Shown here one piece after another: positions 55,307 to 64,000 of a stretch of 64,000 nucleotides of DNA (position 1 is its first letter; each line of letters opens with the position of its first letter). Origin of the DNA: Pachypanchax playfairii (lineage: Eukaryota > Chordata > Actinopteri > Cyprinodontiformes > Aplocheilidae); the NCBI GenBank assembly GCA_006937955.1, contig SSNP01000024.1, positions 4,804,077 to 4,868,076 of the forward strand. Direction: 5' to 3'. The translations under genes and the position numbers were made by a program. Under the pieces are notes generated by a model, which saw only the letters and a program-made list of their open reading frames with translations, ran no database searches and was not told the origin of the DNA.

Positions 55307-56939
55307 GCCAAAATGATTTAGTTCATAAAGTAACGTACGTTTATAATAGTTTAATACAAGCAAAATCTTTCAATAATCAATGCAAATTTTTAACTACTGG
55401 CAAAAAAGGGTATAAACAGCTGAAATAGCACTTGACACATTCATTAATGAAAACCTCTCCAATGCAAAAAGATCTGTTTCTAGCATCATGTAAGAGTCGC
55501 CCTCCTTTAACTTATATATACAACGCTGTTCCATCCTCATATCACAACTGTTAGAATAACATAATTTCCCTCATGCTTTGGATCAGTGGGAAATAATTCC
55601 CAGATTCACAGGAAGTAATCAGAAAAACAACAAATAAGACTGGAATGGACATTTGACTCTAATGAAGAAAGACATGAGCTTTGTCAACTCGCAGTATTAC
55701 GCCTGAGTAGGATTTATTCATCCTGTATTGATATAATGAGACACACAGTAGAAAGGTGTCACCTGGGGCTGCTAAACAACATTACATACAGTGATTGCCT
55801 TTCAAGCACAGAAATACACTATTTCCACCTTTTACATTATTTGACTTTTTTGTGATTTACTTTAATCCCAAGCTGTCAAACTCTTGGATTCAAGGAAATC
55901 AAGATTTGAATTAGGTTGAAATATAAAAAGTTACCCTAATGATTTGATTTCTGTCTTCAAAATAAAGGTGAGATAAGGAGAACAGATTTATTCCTCCACA
56001 AAATAAGTGATATAATAGGTAAAACGTAAGTATGTTTTATAAAATAGGGAGAATTTTTAAAACTTTTCAGTTAGTCTCACACTGTATGTACTGCATTTAC
56101 TGTTAACAATTTATATGATTTGTTACAGAATGCATCAGCACAGTGAAAGAGAATTCTATGGGGTAATACCTGAATCTTTGGGGTGTTTCACAAATCATTA
56201 TCAAGACAAACCCTGCAGGCTACATAACATAACATCATACAATATGAAGCAAAGTGAATGTTACATGCAGCATGTTGTGCTGCCTCCAGCCATGTTGGTG
56301 TTTTGCTCCTAATATGTCCCCATGTGACAAAAGAGGTGGAAAAGGTGCCCAAAGATAAATTGCTTTAGCACTGGGATTCATTTCTTTTCTTTTTGGTTAA
56401 AACTAAAAACTGAGTTAGATTTGTTGATGATAAAAACAAAGAGATAAGAAACAGTCTGGTTGGTTTTTCTAGATGTCCTTTGTGTCAGACTAATCAACAC
56501 CTGGGTGTATAGAGTGTGATTGACTTTGTTCAGATAGATGTAAAAAAGGAAGAAAAACAGACATTTTGAAAATAAGAAATATCATCTGCTAGACAGAAAT
56601 ATTGAAGAGCAGTATAAAGAAAAGGTGCGGTCAATAAGTGTGATGTGAAAACCAGTAAACGTGCGTGAAAGACTCCGAGAAAAGAACACAAACGGTGAGA
56701 AAATGAGTTTCATAAGTGGAAAAAAAGGGTTATTTAAAAACAAAGATGAGAGAGTATCTTCATATCAGTCTATTTAATCTCAAAATCTATCCTCTAAATG
56801 TGCTTTTGTAAATCCTGTTTCAACTCTTTGTATCAGTATCAGTATAATGATGTTTATTTCATTTTTTTTTACTAACATCAGCATTTCTCAATCTTCTCTT
56901 CTAATGAAAATGAACAGTCAGAGGAGATGTCGATATTTG

Positions 56940-57030
56940 AACATCCATCAGTTCGGGGAGCTGGTGCCAATCATCAGCAGTCATTGGTCTGATGGTAGGG
57001 TGACACCCAGGTCAGATCATAAACATGTGA
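56940..57030 (-). repeat. Small fragment of widespread teleost repeat (reverse)
   Basis: GGAGCTGGTGCCAATCATCA, GCAGTCATTGG and GGGTGACACCCAGGTCAGAT are the reverse complement of the 3' part of the element at 23592-23932. Confidence 0.65.
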
Positions 57031-58871
57031 GCTGCAAAGGCCAAATTTAAAAAGTAACTGCTTCATAGCCAGTACAATAATTTAGATCAGCTGTGTTGGA
57101 AAAGAAATTGTCACATGTACTCATCACTTTTTCTTTCTTTAAATTTTAGGTTTTAAAATATTCTAAACAACAGTGCCTCATAGTGTTTACATCCTAAGTG
57201 TGTATACATGATTGGTCACGCACCCTCAAACTGAAAACTCAGAAACTTCACATGTGTAAATCACATGTGAAAATGTGTTAAAACCACATGTTTAGTATAG
57301 AATACATACAATTTTGGAACACAACAACAGTATATGAATTTCTCAGATGTGTTAAATTCACACACAAAAAAAAACTATCTGTGGTTTTTGGAACATGTAC
57401 ATGTGAACATAAACATGTTTAAATCATGTGGTTCTGAGAAAAACACAGTTTGTATTTATTCATTTACCTAATTCCATAAATTTACAATTTCTTGTCCCTT
57501 TACTTGTTTATAGACCCTTTTATGTTCATTTTTTTCCTATAATAGTAAGATAAATCTTTATATTACTGCTAAAGTTTTGTGGGGAAAATTAATCAAAAAA
57601 ACACTCCCATCTTGTGGCCTTACTGTGTATGTGGATCTGAAATGTTATTTATTTATTTTACAAGGCAGTTTGATATTTTTTGTAGCTCCACATCAGACCT
57701 ATTTCTGATACTTAATATGATCATGTGTCTTTTTTTTTTCTTTTTAAATATCATCACTGTTGGGCAAATTTAATTTAATCTCCAAATCTCTAAAAACAAA
57801 AAGAATTGTCAGGATTTTTTTTCCTCTAAATAAATTATCTGTGTTTTTAAGTTACAATCAGTTTTTTTTTTTTATGATTGTTATTGGATAGAGATTGTTG
57901 ATCTTGATAAAGGATGAAATGTAGATCCAGAGTTCTTATTTAATGTAATGGAGAATATGACACACTTTTACTTTAATTTTGTAAAATGTATTATTTAATT
58001 ACTTAATAGTTTAATTTTACAAATATGATTTCTTTTTCAAAGAGCAAACTTGTGTAAATAAATATCCCACATTAACAAAGCAACAATAAACGAGGACAAA
58101 AAGTGAAGAAGTAAAGAAAGTGAAAATTTAGAAACAATAAAGTTTAACATGCTTTTGGTTACATAAACATGTTGAAAGTATTATAACCCTCTCTATCCGT
58201 CTGTTTCACAGGATAATTTAACATGTTTTTTCAATTATACATGTGAAAAACATACATATTTCCTTTTTAATGAACTGTGAGTGAATGCAGTTTTTGTACA
58301 AAACATGACACTGAACATGTGAAATATGAAAAATGAAAATTCAACATTTGTACTTTAGCAAAATCCTGTAGACTGAAAACAAGGGAAGAAATAACAACGC
58401 AAAGGCCTGGTAGGTCATGTGATCTCAGTCAAACGGAGCTGTATTTTATTATGATATAAAACTAAAAGGGGAAAAAAGGGTTCGAACAGTTGAAGCCAAT
58501 TCTTTGATAAAGTCTGTTGTTCATTTGTAATAAAAGTTAAAATGTCATGGTGGTTCATTTAATTTTTTCCAAATATTTGGTGTTCCAGAAATACCACATA
58601 TATACAGTATTAAAGACATGTTAAATAGTAATAAACTTTTACTTGAGTTAAGACATTTAAGACCTTTAAGATGTTATTCAGTCTGAAACCTGTATATGTT
58701 GGTATAAAGAGTCATTCTTTTTAATATCAACTGTAAAAATAAAACTCTTGCTAGTGTCATTGCTTTGGATTGATTTGATCAAATTATCACATACAAATTA
58801 TAAAACTTAAACAATATTTACTGTTTATACAATTTTGTCTTTCACAGACAAAGTCAACTTTCAGAATGTCT

Positions 58872-58922
58872 GGGGGGGTGGGGGGGTGGGGGGGGGGGGN
58901 NNNNNNNNNGGGGGGGGGGGGG
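58872..58922. repeat. Poly-G tract interrupted by 10-N gap
   Basis: G-rich tract (G-runs with two T interruptions) containing N at 58900-58909, then more G. The real length is unknown. Confidence 0.95.
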
Positions 58923-60029
58923 TGTTAATGCAACTTGTTTGTGAACTTGTACTTTGGGAAATCTGATTAAAATCTAATCTGATTCATTCTTGAAAAACAA
59001 CATGTGCTGAGACACAACACACACCTGGGAAGCACTTAAACTTGTTTTTGTGGCTATCATGAAAGAGAAGTGACATCCTTACATCATCCCAAACCTGCCA
59101 ATTTAGCTTTTACCCTATGGTATGGGAGGTGTATAGGGGGTGGGGGGGCGGGCAGCCGGGCGTGCAAAGACAAGTAACTGTTTCCAACAGGAGTGATGAC
59201 ATCGATGCCCGAGGCTTGTGAAGCAGGAGGACACCAGGTGTCGTGTTGGAAAAATAATTAAATCTGAGTTTGAAGGTGATTTAGAATTTTTCACAACACA
59301 AACAATTAGCAAGACCAAATAACAGCTGTGATCCATTTAATAAGAACACGTACATTTTATTTTCAATTATATGTGACATATATTGTGTTTAAAATATTAA
59401 ATGTTATTTAGAAGTCAAACAAGAGTTCTTTTTATATATATTTTTGTCTTCTGAATGCAAAAGATACACAAAAAACTTTCTTGAACACAATGCTGTTTTA
59501 GCAAATGTGTTTAAAATAAAAGTTACACTGCCAAGAGATCAATGTTGTATTTTTTCTGTAATATTTAAATGTATTCTTTACTTATCTGGCTGAGAATAAA
59601 GAAATTTTGATTCTATTTTCAGATATTGATAAAAGAATGAATAAACAACATAAATGTGATTATTTAGTTCAACTTGAAGGCATTTTGGCCTTTTATCATC
59701 ATCACTCTTTTTGGCTGATTGTTTGAAACCTCTGATGAAGCAAGTGATCAAACAACACTTTCATACAAAACAAAAATAACCTGAATAAATACAAAATGCA
59801 GTTTTTACACTGATTATTCATCTTTATACATGTCTGTCTGCAAGTACAAATGAAAAGTGAACCAGAATCAAATTACTTGCATGTGCAACTTGGCCAAATA
59901 AACCTGATTCTGATTAAATGATGACTTAATTTATTTAAAAAAAAACATGTTCAGAACAGCCTGGCCCTGCATGAAAACAAACTAATTGTCTTCATTTAAG
60001 AACAGATGAGAAAGAAAATAATTTACATC

Positions 60030-60565
60030 CTTCAGTCTGTAAAGGATCACAAATTCTTTGGACCTCCAATGAACCACAGTGAGAGCCATCTTATACAAAT
60101 GGAATATGAAAACATGGGACAGTGATGAACCTTCCTAGAAGTGTTCATCTTATTAGAATGACTCCAAGAGCACGGCTCATCCATGAAGTCACTCAAGAAC
60201 CCAGAACAATATCCAAACCACTGTAGGTCTCACTTTCATCATTTAACATCCTCCCCCAAACATGGAGGTGGTAGTATGATGCTCTGGGATTTTGCTGCTT
60301 CAGGATTTTGATGACTTGTAGTTAATAGAATCCTGGTTTCTGCACCCTACTAGAACATTCTGAGGGAAAATGTTCAGTTAGTAGTTTGTATCTTCAAGCT
60401 CAAGAACACTTGGGTTTTACAGCGGGTCACTGGTCTCCCACCTCCCCCCAAAAAACCTAAAATATAATTAAAAAAGTAAAAATGAATGTCTTGCAGTGAC
60501 TTTGTTAAGGCAAAGTAAAAACTTTATAAGGAAGCAAACACTTTTTCACAGAACTGTATATGTTG
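60030..60565 (+). pseudogene. Tc1/mariner-like transposase remnant
   Basis: Nucleotide phrases follow the order of a fish Tc1-like transposase gene: AACATGGGACAGTGATGAAC, CTCCAAGAGCACGGCTCATC, CACTCAAGAACCCAGAACAA, then AAACATGGAGGTGGTAGTAT, TTTTGCTGCTTCAGGA, CTCAAGAACACTTGGGTT, and ACTTTTTCACAGAACTG near the 3' end. Several hundred bases of the middle are missing and no frame stays open. It is a dead, internally deleted copy. The match is from memory of the family. Confidence 0.75.
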
Positions 60566-63239
60566 GAATCCTCTGTGCTGAACCAGAAGTGTTATCCATT
60601 ATCAAACTGGGCTGAACGGGAACGGAATACATAATGAGATTATAATAAGTGGAGAAAATTTGGATTTATAGTTTTTCCTGCCAGAAGGACCTTTAACTGT
60701 TGCTATATTCAAATACAGATCTGATAAATTGGTCTGTTTTTACATTAACATTAATTGGAGGTTGACACGAAGGCCTTTAGATTTATGAGTGCCAAAAGAA
60801 CAACTTGCACAGGCCAAATGAGACTTGGTACAACACATTAAGTTTGACCTCCTGTTTCCATTTTGTCTTTTGGATAAGTTATGTTTTCACTGGGAGTTTT
60901 ACCAATTTCAGGCAATCTTTTAGTTTGATCATGATAATCAACATCAGATTTAGTTCTTCAGAGCTCCAGAAGTTCACCCTTTGCTTCATGGAGGTGTTGA
61001 CGATCTGTAAACTTTCATGTCAGTCACACAGCAAGTATCAACAAGAAGTTGGAACATCTAACTTATTTTACCAAGGGTACAATAAAGAAAAAGCAACAGA
61101 TTAAGCATTCAGTTTAAAATGTTTGGATGTACATACAACTGACATTAAACACATTAAAGACAGATTGTACCACAATTTTTACATGTAAATGGTAGAATCT
61201 AGGCATAAAACAAAAAACCTAGAGTAGCTAATATTTGTCTTATTTCTGTTTCTTTTGGAGGAAAAATACACCTAAATCCTGAAGAATATTCAGAAGTTCA
61301 ACCAAACAACAAAGTCTGTTTTAACTAGCACCAGACCAAGTCATGAATAATCTCATTATAAATACTTATTGGTGTACTGAGGTTCAAAAAATATAAGTTT
61401 TAACACCTAAACACCAACAATTACAAATTATACTAAGACATTTCTAAACAGATACTGATATAAAGCAAGGCATCCACGTCCTTATTTATTAATTTTATCT
61501 TGCTGTTTTAATTACAGATTTTGACTTATCAAGAAACATGTGTGTGATTATCTTCTTTATTTTTTTTTGTCACAATAAAAAGATTAAGTGATCAGTTATT
61601 CATCTTGAAGTTCTTTTTACTATTGTTATTGATATGAATGTATCAGCAGTACCATCATTGCAGTTTTTAACAATAACAGCTCAAGCCCAGCAGATGGCAA
61701 CATTGTTTGTTAAATGCTTACATGTAATAGGGTTTTTAAAAAGCTTGCACGTATGTGATTGTGTATTTTGCTCACTTTCAATACCAGTTTTATTTATTTT
61801 TGTGTTGTTCAGATGTTTTGACATATAATGTTTTCATGTTGATCATATTTGTATTATGATTGTCTCAATCATGTCATGTGTAGTTGATGTGGGGGTTATA
61901 ACTGGAGGGGTCATTTATATTTTAATAGGAAATATAATTTCAAACTGCATGATGAAAAAATATGCTTAGTCCAGTTTTGTAGTTTCTCGTCATCAACATT
62001 TAGTCCAGTGTCAGTCAAAGATGTGAAAGTTGTACTGAACTTTATCAGTCCTGTTGAGCCCTGACCCTAAAAATACATTTTTTCTCAAGAAGAAGAAAAA
62101 TACACTATGTTGTATTTATACTACCCCAGTTTGGTATTTTAATTTTAATGCAAAATAATTTAAAACAAGTGTTCAGAATCCAGCAAAATCTATTTTCAAG
62201 TTTTTTAAAGGACACAAATTCATAAGTTGTGAGAATTTTGTAATAGCTACAGTTTGTAAGAAAAAAAAAATATTTAAACTGTATATTTTTTCTTTAGTTT
62301 GTTTGATTACAAAAAAAATAATGAGGTCAAATTTAACTTTGTACTGGGCACAAATTCTCGAGGGATCTTATGTTGGATATTATGATGCAACTGCCCTAAA
62401 GAAAAGTTTCCAGAATAAACTAAAAAGAGAAACAAACACATTTGCTTGGAGACACTCAGAACCCTAGAGAATTTATTAGTTTGTTAGCATACTTGTTATT
62501 GAGAAAAAAAAAAACATGTGATGTGCGTCACAATGAGGCCTGAGACTGATATTTCACTAAATCTGTTCCCAAGGGACAGAACCATCTGAGTGTTTCATTA
62601 ACTCCAAAAACACACAAACAACAAATATTTTTTTAATTAAAAAAGAGCTAAGAGGCACATCAGCTGACTTTTTTTAACAACCCTTAGGCTGAAAACGGTG
62701 AAAACACCAAATTAAATATGACATGGCTCAATGCTTTGCTGAAATAAACAGGTTTAATTGTTTGTTTTGATTGTTGATGTAACTGTAACTTGAAACTTCT
62801 CTTTTCCAAATGTTGATCGCCAAGTGATGTGACATGTTGGGTTAAGTGACAGGAAATTAACTGTAAAAGGCATTTAACACAATTTTTTCCCAAATATTTA
62901 GACATTCAAAATGTCGGTTTTAACATAATTGTAATCAATATTAATGGCTCACTGTTCAAACAAATGACAGAAATAAAAACACTTCATCCCATGTTGATAT
63001 ATTAGAAATATTTAATATAACATGATATAATATATATATATGAAAAAAAATATTTTTTTTTTTCTCACAGGGCAGCTGTGGCTACAATATGTGTGTAGTT
63101 TACCAAGTGTGCATAAATGAGTGACAAATTGTAGCATGAAATGCTTTGCAAGTCTGAGTCTGACTTAAAAAATGCCATTACTTGTATGCACTGTTTACAA
63201 TTTGGGTAAATAAATTTAACCATTAAAGAAGCCTCTGAT

Positions 63240-63540
63240 TGTATCTTTAAAGGGCTGTATGGTCCTGGGTTTGAAACTTGATTGAGGCCATTTTGCATGA
63301 AGCTTGCTTGTTCTATGCTTGCATGAGTAGGTTTCCTTCAGAAAATTCTGGTTTCCCCTCACGGACCCAACACATGAATGTGAGGTTGATTGGTGACCCT
63401 GAACTGGCCCTCAGTGTGATTGAATGATTCTTTGGTTCTAGCTGACTGTGTGATATACTGGACCAGGGTGGAACCCTGCCTCTCCTCCAATGACAGCTGG
63501 AAATAAACATCAGCTTGCCCATAATCCCACACAGGAAAAA
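63240..63540 (+). repeat. Degenerate widespread teleost repeat
   Basis: GGTCCTGGGTTTGAAACTTG, TGGTGACCCTGAACTGG, ACCAGGGTGGAACCCTGCCT and CCAATGACAGCTGG show the order of the 23592-23932 element, in the same orientation, with heavy divergence. Frames on the - strand here are spurious. Confidence 0.65.
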
Positions 63541-64000
63541 TGTATTTTAATACTCCTCTGAAAGGCATTTTAATGCATTTAATTTACAGTTTATTTTGGT
63601 TGTCCATTGTTTACATTTGTAGCTCCTTCTGGCTCACTAAATATCCTTAAAATATATAATCTACTAATGGCAAGGAAATTGTGATGCATTTGACACACTG
63701 TTCATCAACTACATTACTACTAGCTAACTTTCTTTATCTTCTGTGTTCACTTGCATGCTTTTTTATGTTTCGCTGATCTTCATCACATTAAGGCACCTAC
63801 ACAAAATGTAAAAACCTTTTAGAACAGGGAACATAAGGGTCTTTAAAATGGAAACATGAATGAACTCAGATAAAATGAAACAATGTAGGTTTGGCTAACC
63901 TAACAGGTTTTATGCAACTAATCCCTCAAACTCTGACAGGTGTTTCTCCAAGACATTATGAACCAGACATTGCATTGGTGGAGTTTATTGGAGTGGGAAT

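Larger units (their letters stand above)
55307..64000. other. Gene-free region upstream of the receptor
   Basis: It should include the receptor promoter, but no transcription start is identified. I see no further receptor exon on either strand. It holds a small fragment of the common teleost repeat (about 56940-57030), clusters of CACATGT motifs near 57249-57440, a G-run with a 10-N gap, a dead Tc1-like element and another degenerate repeat near the end. Confidence 0.55.

Noticed and set aside
1..64000. CRISPR arrays, operons, tRNA or rRNA genes
   Set aside because: The window is vertebrate nuclear DNA; no direct-repeat/spacer arrays and no recognisable tRNA or rRNA sequence were seen.

Overview
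The window is AT-rich vertebrate genomic DNA with long introns, GT-AG splice sites, many poly-T, poly-C and tetranucleotide tracts, and interspersed repeats of types common in teleost fishes. I read it as a teleost, probably a percomorph; that is inference. No species-level marker is visible. Two assembly gaps are present (17251-17980 and 58900-58909).

Layout. Positions 1-4603 are non-coding upstream sequence with one MITE copy. A complete neprilysin gene (mme, CD10, zinc metallopeptidase M13) runs on the + strand from its ATG at 4604 to its stop at 30144. I assembled it from 22 coding exons (2229 nt, 742 residues), all with compatible phases and with HExxH, GENxAD, NAFY and the C-terminal CRVW in place. 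Its introns hold the 730-N gap, a second MITE, poly-T runs, a widespread teleost repeat and a fragment resembling a RecQ-like helicase. From 30145 to 51287 there is about 21 kb without a recognisable gene, holding two more copies of the same MITE, a small TIR element, repeat fragments, hairpins and a simple-repeat block. On the - strand, 55306 down to 51288 is a complete family C GPCR of the fish OlfC/V2R olfactory type (10 coding exons, 2673 nt, 890 residues). It is tail-to-tail with mme. From 55307 to 64000 I find no gene, only repeats including a dead Tc1-like transposase.

Context. In teleosts the OlfC/V2R receptor cluster is known to lie beside neprilysin, with phospholipase C eta-1 on the other side. 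This window therefore probably captures the neprilysin edge of that cluster, with the first receptor and perhaps more beyond 64000. The two genes are linked by position and not, as far as the sequence shows, by a shared pathway.

Most interesting points: the receptor matches the usual six-exon family C architecture in summed exon sizes but carries four additional short introns, one inside transmembrane helix 4; a family of about 570-bp MITEs occurs four times in one orientation; and there are several compact inverted repeats. I found no sign of a wholly new multi-gene system.
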